Shown here one piece after another: positions 36,848-51,768 of a stretch of 64,000 bases of DNA. How positions within the stretch are numbered: the first letter of the stretch is position 1; every line of letters starts with the position of its first letter. Location of the stretch: NCBI GenBank assembly GCA_030549335.1, contig CM060188.1, positions 10,354,001-10,418,000 on the forward strand, read 5' to 3'. The stretch is from Pontederia crassipes (lineage: Eukaryota; Streptophyta; Magnoliopsida; Commelinales; Pontederiaceae). The position numbers were made by a program, and so were the translations under genes. Under the pieces are notes generated by a model. It was not told the DNA's origin, did no database searches, and saw nothing but the letters and a program-made list of their open reading frames with translations.

Positions 36848-38836
36848 ATGCCGTCCTATTTGAGAACTTTAATAATTGAGCCCGGGTCACATACTCCCTT
36901 CAATTCCAGGACACATTCTTCTCCGCAGCATCAGAGATTTTCGAAATTTAAGTCAACTAAACGTTTGAAACGATTACTCAATTATATTTTCTTTTCCAAC
37001 TCAGCCACTGAACTCTACCATAATTTTGAAGTTGTGATCATTCTGGCTAACGAAAATAAAGAAGAAGATAACAATTAAACTATTGGCATTACACTCGCAT
37101 CAATATTTTCTTTCTTCTCCATGTTAACTTTAAAAACTAATAAAAAATAAAAAAATATTATGTGGCGTCGCCTTTCGTCCACGACAAAGAGGAGCCCCTC
37201 CACCATATCAGTTCAACTGATCAATTGCGTCAGCTAAATTTGATTTGTTTCATAAATAATTAGAAATGAGTATATATCACACATTATAATAAACTGATTG
37301 ACTTATTATATAATTAAAAATTACTTTTTTCAAAAGATCCATCCACCATCCAACTAGTAGGATTGGTATATCATAATGCAAAAGTGCTCTCCATGCTCTT
37401 TTTACTCTTCAACTAATACATGATTATAATATGATATTCTCATAGCAATAAACCAGTGAATTCTTAGTCAAAGCAATTGGATAGTGACATAATTTAATGT
37501 ATCAGTCAAATTTAAGGGCTGGAGTGGAGTGCTTTGATGGTCATAAAGATTAAAGACAGACGACTCCTTATAAGACACTTGAAAGTTGTGACTATACGCC
37601 ACCTTAGGATAATGACATTGTAAAGAAAAAAAACATGGAAAGAGAAAAATACAAAATAATCACTAGAAAAATAAATTTATTATGAAGACAGAAAGTTCTA
37701 ATACTATTTAATATATATGAACTTTTCTTTGAGAAGTCTGAACGGACTGAATTTTAGATATCATGTTCATAAAAGAAAAAAAAACGTAGTGCTCCATGGA
37801 CAAATATGCATGATACATGCCATTTATTATCCACCTACAAAAATTTAACACTCGTTCACATATAAAGATTACATAAATCAAAGGGAAATTGCAAAAAGAA
37901 ATCGTTTGTTAGAAGGTTACCCTAGTATTCGTTTATTAGACAAAAAGTTCAGAAACTTAAATTTTCATTTATTAGATCTGTTCTGAACTTTTTTGTTACA
38001 TAAAAAAAACAAAGTACAAAATTAACTCATATTTGATATAACAATATTTTTTAGAAATTTATTAAATACTATATGTGCACGAGTCAATGTTATATTATCA
38101 AAATGTAAAAATAAGAAATAATATAGTTGTGTCTTCTATGTGAATCGATGATTTAAAAAAAAACAGTGTAAACAAAAATTATTTCTTCAATTAAAATAAT
38201 GTAAAACAGTGATTGAGGACATAAATATATGAATAATGAAAATATTAATGAATTATTTTTAAGAAAAAAGGCGTATTAGATATTTATTCTTCATACGAGT
38301 ATACACACATAATATTACATACAAGGCCCATTTATTCAACTAACATATTGAACACAATAATTTTCTTAAAAATATCATGAGGCTAAATATGAATAAAGTG
38401 AAAAGTTCGTCCAAAAAATAGCTTATGCTACAAAGACGGAAACTAGTAACACTTAGTAACACTAGCTCGATTCGTGAAGTCACCACTTAGTCAGTGAAGT
38501 CATCATTTTGTTCTCTCTATATTAGTCAGTTGATATCCGAGCGGGTATAAAAAAATAAACAAAAAGTTTTGGAGTTATTTTTTTCAACTCTCTCTAAAAA
38601 AAAAAAAGAGAATCATTCACTTGATCTGATTTTGGATATAGTTTTCCGAGACGTCGAACAAAATTTAAGAAAAACAACATCATTCTTAAGGTTTGGCTAT
38701 CTATTTGGCTCCTTGCAACCTTCAAGAGCATCTTTTCAACATTTTGTTCACTCAGTCCATTCATTCATTTCTATCTAGTATCAAAAGCCTAGGCGCATTT
38801 AGAAGATCGTGATAGAAAACAAAATTTAGCAACTCT
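36848..38836. other. AT-rich intergenic DNA
   Basis: No recognisable gene or bounded repeat; small frames only. Confidence 0.45.
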
Positions 38837-38845
38837 TCCAATATC

Positions 38846-39177
38846 TAGTATCTAATGGTCTTCTCTTTTTTTTTTTTTTTTTAAGAATAAGATTAGGAAT
38901 GATCATATACGTGAACGAGTCGAAGTGACTCCTATTAGTGAGAAAATTATAGAGAATTATTTGAGATAGTTTGGTCATGTTCAGAGAAGACCATTAGATG
39001 ATGAGTCCGATTAAAAGAGGGAGAGGGAGGCCAAGGCGGACACTTAGCGAACTAATAGAGCAAGATCTATTGGTGAATAATATACCGAAAGGTTTGGTTA
39101 CTAATAGAGCGGAATGGCGTCGTATGATCCATGTAGCCGACCCCACCTAGTGGGATAAGGCTTTGTTGTTGTTGTTG
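38846..39177 (+). mobile_element. 5'-truncated RTE-type LINE, copy B, with probable 5' inversion
   Basis: Translated pieces match the C-terminal end of RTE ORFs (VTPISEKIIEN; WRRMIHVADPT), followed by the shared 3' tail gggataaggctt(TTG)n. A 9-bp direct repeat TTCCAATAT lies at 38837-38845 and 39178-39186. A 16-base segment at 38852-38867 is the exact complement of 38983-38998 inside the element, with a T run between, which suggests twin priming. The element is a dead fragment lacking reverse transcriptase. Confidence 0.78.
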
Positions 39178-39792
39178 TTCCAATATTTTTAAGACATTCT
39201 CCAAATAAGCAGAAATTTAAGGTTACACAAAGCAACATAAACAAACAAGAGCTTCATTACTTTCAATGACACAATGATTTTATTTGCATTTCCAGGTTTC
39301 TTAGTTCTTACAGTGGCTCCATTATGATTACATATGATGAGCACAGTCACATGTTATTATACAATCTACAACATACATTATTTAGATGAGTTTCTAATTC
39401 AGCTCAAACAACATGTATAGCTTATTCTTGATACTCCATGACATGATACTCGCAGGCTCTGGTCTAACACAATAATCGACCCGTGTTTGTCGTTGCTACC
39501 TGCATAATTTCAGCAGATGAGAAAAATATCACAGAACATTCAAAGTCAGATGTAATCTTTTAGAGAAGGCTCTTTTTTCAAGGACAGGACACCAAAATTT
39601 ATAAAGCATGGTACTTCTAATTAAAAAAAAAAAGAAAAGAGAAAACAATGAGCTTTGCTAGATTGACTTCCGAGAGTTCCATTTCTTTTGCTCTACCATA
39701 ACAAAAGCAGATAAGCAATGTCTCATTTAGAGGAAGTGCACCAAGCTGAGGCTATAAATATCACAGTACCTGGAAGAAACATTGAGAATCCT

Positions 39793-41996
39793 TCACGCAA
39801 TCTGAACACAGGCACAAAGAGAGTTAAGAGAAAATAATACAGTATCAGAATGTTCAACCTCTGTATGTGACAAAAGAAGAAGAGGGATTGAAAGATCTTG
39901 AAAAATTTTACCCCCAAGCGCTTCTTAGTCCTAGCAAGTAACTCCTGAGGATCACGTTTGGTTTGTACATAGGCATCAATCTTGTCTAATTCCTGAAATA
40001 TTTCAACAATCATATGGTGTTAGTGTTACAAACCTACCTTTCCCAGTGCAAACTAATTTGCAAACAATTTGATATGTTCAAGATAATTTAGCAACAAGCG
40101 TGCATTGAAAATGGATGTTTTACTTATGAATATGATTGTGTTGGCCGCACACTAGGTGCAAGAAACCTCCTGGATGTAAAAGAAACCGACTGGCATAAAT
40201 GGCAATCTCTAAAGGCTATTTAGAATAGTTTTTCTGGGACATTTTAGTCTAGTTAAGCATAGCAAAACATCTCGAATGTGAAGTATACAAGACAATACTT
40301 TAATGATAATGAATTGAACACTACAATGAAGAACAAAACTCTTGATACATCCGATGTTAAATCAATCACACCCAATGCCACACAAAAAGTCACATTATCA
40401 TTAACATATTGTGTGTCACCGACTTAGAGGGCATTGACATAACAAGATGATCTATATATGCAGCACTCAGATAAAATTTCTGATCATTAAAATCAAACAT
40501 ATATATATGAAGCTCCTATGTACCTCGATCCATAATGCAAGTTTAGGCCGTCCTTTGGTGATGTCATATTTCTTCACATCCAAAAAAAAAGTCTGAAACC
40601 TTTCGATGAACGGAGCATAAGTAATATCCACCTAAGCATAACATGAGAGAATTAAAAGTTGAACAAGCAACAGATAACATCATTAAGGATTCAATTTCTT
40701 TTATCGATATTTAGCTAGAAAAAGGAGAATGTATGGCTTATCCATAGATAAATAGTTACCGACCAAACTGAATTGACCCAGGAAAAATGGCCCATCATCA
40801 AATTTTGAGAGTGCATCTTCTAGCTTGTCCAAGACAGTGTCTGCAAGTAAATTAAAGAGGCGAGAACAGATCAGCGTGGTTAGTACTTCAGTTTCTAATC
40901 ATCGGCACATAGAATCCAAGAAGAGTTATTTCCGACCAGCTTCAGCACCGACATCTTCCTTTGACATCATAGTTGCGTACATAACTTTGTTAAAGCCATC
41001 ACTATCAGCAATAAGCTCCTCTGCGAGCTGCTGCTTTGCAGGGTCCTATACAATTTCCAGCGTAAATTTAGCGACAAACTTGACAAAAAAGATCATGACA
41101 TCTATAAGACAATAAAATGATCAAGAACCCTCCTACATCTGGGAGCAATGCAGGGCCTTCAAAGTGGTCATTGATGTACTTAATCAGATCCAGGCTTTCT
41201 CCTTTCACTTCATTATTGTGCTCGAGCGACGGAACCTATTGAGCAATCAGATGGAAATCATTACAAAACCCCTATGAATACATGAAATGAAGGCACATTA
41301 GTCTTTCTTAGTGCCTCTCTAAAATGCTAGAATTAGAAAGCTCAAGCGAATCGGAAACCTTATTCTCAGGATAAAGTTTCTCCTTGTACCACGCAGGCCT
41401 GTTTCCAAGATCGAGTGGAACCAGCTCGATCTTGCTCTGCAGCCCCTGCTCCAAATATCCACATAGAATAGTTCAAAATTAGGTCGCTGACAGATGAATA
41501 TCACTAGAACAATGAGCTCTAGTGTCCCTAACCAATTGCAGAAATACCAAAGTAACCAAACCAAAAAACGGTAAACGGTTACTAATCCGATTGTTTAGCA
41601 CAAATTATCGAACCCAATTTACAAATATTTCTAGAGCAAGGTTAAGAACAGAAGGGCAAAAAATTGAGTACCTTGTAGTTTCTAGTAATCCAAGTTCTTT
41701 GTGCGTATGGGCATATGTACGCTATGTACAACCTTAAAAAAAAATTTAAACCCAGAATTCATCATCTCAGGAGCTGAGGGAAAAATAGAGGAAGAGTGGC
41801 AAAAAGGAAATGCAAAAAGCAAATCACCTGGTAGTGCCGTCAAAGATTGGAGGTGGCGGCGCACTGGAATCCAGAGTAGGTGGCAGAACTTCCTTAGGAA
41901 CACTGATTCAAAGCAATTAACATGAAAGGCGGAACTTCCATCGGAAGAAATGAATGAGAGAGAGAGAGAGAACCTTGCGGGTGCTGTAAGTGCCAT
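39793..41996 (-). CDS. GSTL: Lambda-class glutathione transferase (GSTL)
   Basis: Cys-type GST acting as a glutathione-dependent oxidoreductase; family members reduce glutathionylated flavonols such as quercetin conjugates. Exons: 41996-41974, 41902-41828, 41732-41672, 41445-41359, 41235-41137, 41045-40937, 40840-40764, 40631-40524, 39992-39912, 39801-39793, giving 242 residues, normal for GSTL. The N-terminal thioredoxin fold holds the active site YICPYAQRTWI (Cys40), then LVPLDLGNRPAWYKEK, the cis-Pro motif NKVPSLEHNNEVKGESLDL, and the helical domain with DGPFFLGQFSLVDITYAPFI and RPKLALWIEELDKIDAYVQT. No clear plastid transit peptide, so probably cytosolic. The last intron (39911-39802) has no stop in the upstream frame; if retained it would add 62 mostly hydrophobic residues ending at 39723. 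A TATA-like TATATAT lies at 42131-42137. Confidence 0.93.
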
Positions 41997-42137
41997 GAGA
42001 TCAATTTGTGCAGGCCTTTGGAATGAAAGGTGAGAAGACGACGATGAAAGGATTTGTTAAGAAGAAAGATGCAACAAGTTCGGAAAAATTGGGCCACGCG
42101 CACGCCAGCGGTGACGTGGTCGACCGAGCGTATATAT

Positions 42138-43776
42138 TCACCATCCATCAAAAACAAAATCCAACTAAGATATTTCCAAGATCATGTATGTTTTCAAAAC
42201 CGACCGTTCCACCTTATTTGTGTATATTTTCTTTATATACATATATATATATATATATATACACGCACTAAATTCATCTGAAAATAAAACGTCTCTAATT
42301 AGTTTTATGAAAAAGTTTATAAATTAGATCATAAGATGTCGCATAACTATAATTTTTTTAAAATTATTTATCTTTATGTTATATTCTTAATATTTTTCTA
42401 CGGGGTCACGATAATTTATTTCACAATTTTTATAAGAACCCCAGCATCTCTTGGTAGTATGTTTTGGCAAAGATATTACAGATGCTGCAACTACTCTGGA
42501 GGAAACAATGAATTTGGACCATAGGGGGTCCGAGTACATTCTTCAACCCACCACAATTAAATATTATTATCATTTTTCAAACTTAAAATGTTGTCCAGAA
42601 GGTTTTAAAGTAAAAAATAATCTGAACTCATTTTCAAAGAAATCAGGAGCTAGTAGTTTTTTTTTTCTAAAAGAAGTATGAAGACCAGAAATGCAAAATA
42701 GTGGATTCGAGAATAACAAATAAATTTAAATACTTCCATAAACTTTATACCAAAAAAGGCCAAAGTAATAGATGACATAAATGCCTAGAAAAAAATATTA
42801 CTATTTACGTATCTGTTCTTTTTTTTATATTTTTTATATTTAAGATTTTTTTTCATGTTATTAGGTGCGCTGGACTGCATCTTATTTGACATTATTAACA
42901 ATAAAAAGTTATGGTGTTTTATGTTTTTTTTTCTTCCGAGGCGAAAGCCCTTCGTAATACACATTGGTACATGAAAATAATAATAATAATAAAACAAAGT
43001 GCATAGAATCTTGTCATTTTGATTAGATATAGTTTGATGCAGTGTTGATTAAGAGTCTGTTTGACTTAGCTAATATAAAATAACTGATAAGTTAAAGTAC
43101 TGATAAGTATTTTATTGACTGAAACTTATTTTTAAAAAAAGTAGTTAAACGTTTGGATAAAACTACTTATATTGATAATAATTAGTTAGTTGTGAGACAA
43201 CCAACTGACTTATTTCTTAAAAAGAAAATAAGCACCCCACCCTATGCTTATTTTTTTTACTTATAAGTAGATTTGATATTTTCTTATGAGTCAAATTTTT
43301 AAGTTACCAAACGTTGATATTTTTTAAATTAACTTATAAGTGGCTTATAAGCTTAGCCAAACAGCCCCTAAAATGACCCATGATTAACTTTTATGTATTT
43401 GAATAAAAAATATAAATTGTAAAATTTTATTTTATTTCATTGAGATATTAATTATTTACCTTTTTAATTTAAATAAATTTTGTATACTAATATAATTGAA
43501 TACTTTATTGTTTGTTCAATTGTGCCATTTTATATTTATCAATTAATTTTATCGTTAAGTTTATTAAATACTTATTTATCAATATCACAAATAAATCATT
43601 AAACACTAGTCATCATTCATTATCCGTCTATTCGTCGTCAAACTGTTATTCGCTTGTCAAACCATTAAAAATATCAACGCCTAAGTATAAACTGGGTGTG
43701 GCTTATATGAAAGAAAGCTTATACCTTGTTGAAATTTTGGAAATTGTTATGTCGCTATATAATGATTTAAAACTTA
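42138..43776. other. Intergenic DNA with a possible hAT-like MITE at about 43050-43371
   Basis: AT-rich, with a TA run near 42239-42260. Within it, agtctgtttgacttagct (from about 43052) and the complement of agcttagccaaacagccc (to about 43370) form imperfect inverted ends, and taagt/acttata motifs are repeated inside. This resembles common plant hAT-type MITEs, but no target duplication could be confirmed, so the ends are approximate. Confidence 0.42.
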
Positions 43777-44385
43777 GTGTTATTTTCATAAACCTCTCAT
43801 AAATTATTACGATTTTCGTATCTAACCTCAAACTACGGACTTATTTTTTTATCTCTAAACTATCATAATTTTTTTCACTTTAATTCTTCCGTCTACTTCT
43901 GTTATGTTTTTTATTACATTTGATTTTCTCATTTATAAAAAAGACTAAATTATCCCTCCCTCCATAACACATCAGATAATAAATATAAAAAAGAAAAAAG
44001 AAAAAATCGGAGGAGGATAATTTAGTCTTTTTATAAATGATAATTTTTTTAACACCCTCCCTCTCTTCAAACGATTTTTTTTTATTTTTTATATTTATTA
44101 TTTCATATTTTTTTGGAGGGAGTGATAATTTAGTTTTTTAATAAATAAAAAAATAAAAGTAACAAAAAATATAACAGAATTGGATAGGCGGATTAAAATG
44201 AAAAAGTCACTATAATTTATGGATAAAAAAATAAGTTCGTAGTTTGAAGAGTAAAGTGAAAAAGTTGTGATAGTTTAAAAATTTAAAAAATAAATTCATA
44301 ATTTGAAGTGAGATGTAGAAAATCATGATAATTTAGGAGATGTAGAAAATCATGATAATTTAGGAGATGTTTAGGAAAATAACTC
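43777..44385. mobile_element. Mutator-type MITE, copy 3 (609 bp), longest copy
   Basis: Perfect 9-bp duplication TAAAACTTA at 43768-43776 and 44386-44394. Ends GTGTTATTTTC and, from the right on the minus strand, GAGTTATTTTC. The inverted repeats extend 100 bases or more (taaattattacgattttc; cggacttatttttttatc; ctttaattcttccgtc and complements), so most of the element can fold on itself. Near the right end a 26-27-base unit (gatgtagaaaatcatgataa and following) is duplicated in tandem at about 44313-44365. No coding frame. Same family as 6066 and 14645. Confidence 0.78.
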
Positions 44386-44394
44386 TAAAACTTA

Positions 44395-46827
<2,433 letters not shown>

Positions 46828-47382
46828 CCAGCTTAAGAAAAAAAAAGTCCAAAAAGTTTTCGCAGGGACTTTACACTAGAGAGTAGTTTTCAGTGTAAAT
46901 GCATGTTGTAATAACTCATTAAATTGAGCTAAATCAACTTCTTCTTGGTCTCACTCCAAAACAACACTTGCTCCGAAGAAAAAAAGAGAGAGGAAATCTG
47001 AGATAAGCTGGCACACTGCAAAAAAACACCTCAGTTATGACAACCCAAACTAAAATTTGCAAGCACAAAATCCAGTTGGCCGGCAAATTTACCTGCACTT
47101 TTTGAGACTGTCGAATGGAGTTCATGAACATGGAAACCAGCTTTTCACAGTCGTCGGAGCAAATGGAAACCACGATTGCTTATTGTCATTTACTTCTGGA
47201 GCAAAATTGTAAATCATCCACAAAAACATCTCCTTCATATAATATACTATAATTACTTCATAATTTGCAATTCAGGCAGCAGCTAGAACTTGAAGCTTTG
47301 ATCCTCTTAAATTTCAGCTAGTAGGGAATTCTCACCCTGGAAACTCAATCATTTTGGCAGTGGAGCATCTAAAGCTTGAGGT

Positions 47383-50300
47383 TCATGATTGTACTAGAGC
47401 AGGAACACCAGGTCCTTGAAGTGATAGTACCGGGGCATAACAGAAATTCTTACTTGTCAGGGTAGGTTCTAGAAATAGGACTATAACAGTTATGTCATCA
47501 TGAAAATGCCTCCTGACCCCACGGTCAATCTTTTTCAGGTCAGAGTACCTCATCTCTCTTTTCTTTGCTGCTTCTCGCATTGCAGCTTTTACAAGTCTTC
47601 TTGCAATTCCCTGCATGATCATAGAACCTGGTCATGATAATAGTTCCAACGAGACAATCAAAGCAAAAAAAAGCAGCCTGGTTAAACCAATTCCAAATTG
47701 CAGAGCCAAAGCAGTAACAAATTAACAGCATAGAAAAGTGTCAATGTTTTCATTGTGGGTGCTAATAACAAGTCAAACATCTAAACTAGAAAGAAACAGA
47801 TCCACGTTGTTAAATGTCATTAGAAATCTCCTGAGGCAAAAGGGACACCACCTGAAAATCAAACCCATGACAACCTCATGTCTATGCATTTCAGTTTCAG
47901 AATCAGGATAAAATGGATAAACATGACACTGTATTCACTAAGTACCAATATTTTTCAACTTAACATAACAACTTCTTGTCATATCTACCACAACAACTTG
48001 AAGAAATCAAAGATATTTATAACAAGAGTGTTTCCTGTAATCAAGAGTGTGATTCACTGGTATATATAAGTATACAGATCCTGAAGCAAAATCAGTATAT
48101 ATATACATATACCATGATCAAAATTTCACAAGAAGTGAAAGACAAGTATGAGAAATGCAAAACATTTGCATACATAACTGAGAACTTATATATAAAAAAG
48201 GCAAAAATGAACACCACAATAAAGAAAAGACAGTAAAAACATAGTTGAGCGCATTGTACATTTCGAGGGGAGTTATGAACAATATCAACTGCTTCTTGGT
48301 TGCTCAAATGTTCCCAGAGACCATCTGATGCGAATATAAGGAATTGATCTTCAGCACATAATTTATGAGTTACTACCGCTGGTTCAGCAATGAGGATCGA
48401 TTTATGGAAGGGTTCTGGCAGACGAAACTTAGGTAGTAATGGCTCACGGTTAAATTCAGCATCTTTCAAATAGGCATCTCCAATAGATCTTGAGACCTGC
48501 ACAAATAAAAACTCAATTAACAATCAATATACGAATGATTGCTTTCTAATTCTTACTAAAATCTAAAGTTCTTAAGATAGCATGGGAAAGGAAATAAAAA
48601 CAGGCAGATAAAAAAATATCCAAAGATTACGTTACAACGAAGTTCCATATTTTGATACAAGGTATAAACCGATTCCAGACTTCGTGAAAAAGGAAGATTG
48701 AGGATCCCAAAAAGAAAGATCTTAGGCATAGTCAAGTTTGCTAAAATTATGGGCGAAATAAAAGTAAACTATAGAAAGAAAATACATTTTGTTAGGTGCA
48801 AATTGCATAGAAAAAGTTACTTATTTGGACCACTCCTATGATGCAAGTAACATGCAATCTACTACCATTTATGCTTCAAAATTTGTTAAACTTATGAGAT
48901 ATGACATCTCATGGATGACTTACTTGGCAAACAGTATATGGTCATCCAATCTGCTGCACCTGGTTGTGGATAAAACATATTAGAGGTAATGACATGCTAT
49001 CAGCACCCAATTATGTTCATTTATCCAAATCATCAGTGTTGGCATGCACAACACATTTGTGAGTGTGGAATACAGGTTCATTTATCCAAATCATCAGTGT
49101 TGGCATGCACAACACATTTGTGAGTGTGGAATACAGGTTGGAAATGTAATATGAGAATAGAATATGGACAGAGAAAGATTTTCTGCAAAATTCAGCTGTG
49201 GACCACATTTCTAAACTTTATTCTTAATGTACAAGAATGATCAAATACATATCCAAGTGACAGAAAATTATCAGGACAAAGTTTTACCTGTATTAGACCT
49301 TTGACACGCCAAACTTTATTCTTCAAAAATACAATCTGTGGATCATCAGGGTGCATGGACCGCAGCTCCTCCCTCACAGTTTCTAAGCTAGCATTGTGTT
49401 CATCACACATCTGCAGGGCTGTGATTTCTCTAATACCTTTCTCATACCTACCTAACACAGCACGGGAATCGCCAGCATTTGCAACATAAAGCATCCCACC
49501 AGATACAACACCAACCAAACAACAGGAACCAACAGAAGCCAATTGCGGCTTGTTGAGCCATTGCTTCCGAACAATAGATATAAAACCTTCTTCCGTGGCT
49601 GCATATGATTTCTTTATTACATCCACTGACATCCTTTGTTCTTCAGATGCATATTCTGCAAATATAATCAGCAATTAATACCACAAATTCATTTCTAAAA
49701 CAAAGGAATTCAAAATACGGCCATGCTAGGACATCTGAACACAAGTTACAACCCTAACTTAACAAAGCTCTATCAGCCATTTTGTCGAGGCATGGACAAG
49801 TTTGAATTCTACATACGATACTTTTAACTAATCTTCGTAGCTCAAAAGTAGAAAACATGAATGCAAGTAAATGAAAATCAAACAACAAACGTATGCGTTA
49901 ACAGCGTCACTATTTGTAACGTACGGAGATTGGGAAAGCTCGATCACATCAAATTTCATCCGATTCCTTCTAAATTAATTGAAATTCCTATTTACCACAC
50001 CCTTTCCAAACAAATCGACATAAGGCCCTACTCTCCAATTCCAAGCAAGAAACTCTGATCGGTATCATAGAGATGAAGAAAAGCAGAAGAAAATATTGCC
50101 GTACTTTTGAGATTGCGGAACATATGCTCGACGATGTACCGCGACGTCTCCGGACCGCCGTGCCCGTCGTAGACCCCGACGAACGTCCCCTGCGGCGGCG
50201 CGGCCTCGTGGAAGCTCAGCGGCCCTGACTCGATCTGGCTCCCGTCCTCCAGCAGGCTGTTGGCCTGCACCACGGCCATGGAGAACTCTCCGGCCGCGTG

Positions 50301-50453
50301 CCTCCCGAGGTCCTTGTACCACAGCAGGCCGTCCGCCCGTCCCGCGCGGCTGCGCCCCGCGTGATCGCAGGCGACCCCCTTGCCGCCGCTCTCCGGCGAT
50401 GGCTTCCAGCAGGGGCTCACGATCCTCATCAGCGCGGAGGACCCACCGGCCAT
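47383..50453 (-). CDS. PP2C: Protein phosphatase 2C, clade D
   Basis: Mn/Mg-dependent Ser/Thr phosphatase. Clade D members dephosphorylate the C-terminal Thr of plasma-membrane H+-ATPases and are inhibited by SAUR proteins. Exons: 50453-50105, 49655-49288, 48496-48260, 47610-47383, giving 393 residues, usual for the clade. Motifs: the N-terminal clade marker [10 protein letters not shown], then [24 protein letters not shown], metal-binding [35 protein letters not shown] with [44 protein letters not shown] and [11 protein letters not shown]. All metal-ligand Asp positions appear kept. The first exon is strongly GC-rich and the others are not. The start chosen is ATG at 50453 ([12 protein letters not shown]); an in-frame ATG at 50429 (MRIVSPCW) is equally plausible from family alignments. 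Intron 2 carries a 61-bp tandem duplication. Confidence 0.95.
49015..49136. repeat. Perfect 2 x 61-bp tandem duplication in PP2C intron 2
   Basis: The unit beginning gttcatttatccaaatcatc and ending gagtgtggaatacag occurs at 49015-49075 and again at 49076-49136 without mismatch, so the duplication is recent, or the assembly should be checked. It is intronic and does not touch splice sites. Confidence 0.95.
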
Positions 50454-50629
50454 TCCCCTCTCATCCGAACCGCCCAATCCGTCGCCCGACGGCGATATCT
50501 GTGGACGAGGGCGCTGCGATCGCCGCCGGGATCAAACGAGGGACCGAAAATATAAATTCCGAAGCTTTTACAGGAAGCGGTGGAGGTACGGAGGAGTAAT
50601 TGTTGTGATGTGAGAGGGGTTCATATAAA

Positions 50630-51768
50630 ATAATTATTCCTCCTGGGAATTCGAGAGGGACGATGTTGCAATTTTTTTAATCTCTCGAGTGGAAACGAAA
50701 GAAAGAGATGGCTTTGTCGGAAGGGAGAAAGCAAAAGAAATGGCTGCCCCTTTTTAAGGGCATTTATTTCCTATTTATTAACTCCTTTGTTAAACGATGG
50801 CGTCATCATTAGACGCGCTAATTATTTTATTTTATTTAGTGGAACTATTTAAAAAGTCTTTATTTAGGAGGTTTGACCGAGAAGGCCGTGTTGTTTTAGC
50901 AAAACTTGTTATATTAGCTTTTACTATACATTCTTTTTTTCATTTTTAAAATATAATTATTTTTGTTGTTGTTATTACTTAATTCCTGATTGGGGCGTAT
51001 TTGGTGTTGCTGGTGATAGGAGGACCGAGTTATAAGATAAGGGAGAGCACTTCTATCGGCTTCTTATATGGACATAATTTTGTGTTAATTTCTGCCACCT
51101 CTCTTTTGAATTCTGCTTCCCTTAAACCAGTGCAACATTTAAATATAAAATTTGATATGTCTATCTTCGTACTTTTTATGCTGATATAGTCATATATTTT
51201 GCAATTTTTTTAAGCATTCTTCTAGGATATAGAATCGAAGCATCTAACATTAACTTTTTTTTAAAAAAATGATCTCGCGACACATTGATTGGAGTTCTTC
51301 TCTTTCATTGAAATATTCACCTACTGATTTCAGATTTTTTTTTCTCCCATCCGGGAGCTTTGAAAGACTGAGAATGTTGATTCCAGGAAAAGAACTACTT
51401 TCACGATAACAAAAAAATATTCTGCTCAGATAGCATCCGACCAAGTGGTAATTCTTTTTGGCAGCCATGAAAACTTGGCATTTGTTAGGCCATTCCATAG
51501 AAAGCAAGCCTGATTTCAACCATGCAAGATTGACAAACTTCCTGTACAACTATAAGTCTATAATCGTGCAAAAGAAAACAACAGAAACAAATTCAAGAGC
51601 AGAGTTCAAGATATCCTGCAGCAAAGGCTAAAGTGTTTTAGCTCCTATAAAAATTGATTTAATGAAGTTTCTTGTGCTATAGACAAACTTTTCATTGGTG
51701 GTAGATGTCCGGAAAATCGAAACTTCAGCAGATTCTTTTAATTGTTGCTGCAGTAACTACTTCAATAT
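50630..51768. other. PP2C upstream region and intergenic DNA
   Basis: This is the interval between the PP2C 5' end (to the right of 50453) and the stop of the coiled-coil gene at 51769. The first 150 bases probably include the PP2C leader and promoter. The part nearer 51769 is probably 3' UTR of the coiled-coil gene. No other gene seen. Confidence 0.45.

Noticed and set aside
41682-41996. GST N-terminus read straight through as ARFSLSLSF...
   Set aside because: That frame runs into intron 1; splicing at 41974/41902 gives the family-typical N-terminus leading to RLYIAYICPYA.
42111-42119. as-1-like TGACG site controlling the GST gene
   Set aside because: It falls between the TATA-like sequence (42131-42137) and the start codon, which is the wrong place for an upstream activator, and a 5-base core is weak evidence.
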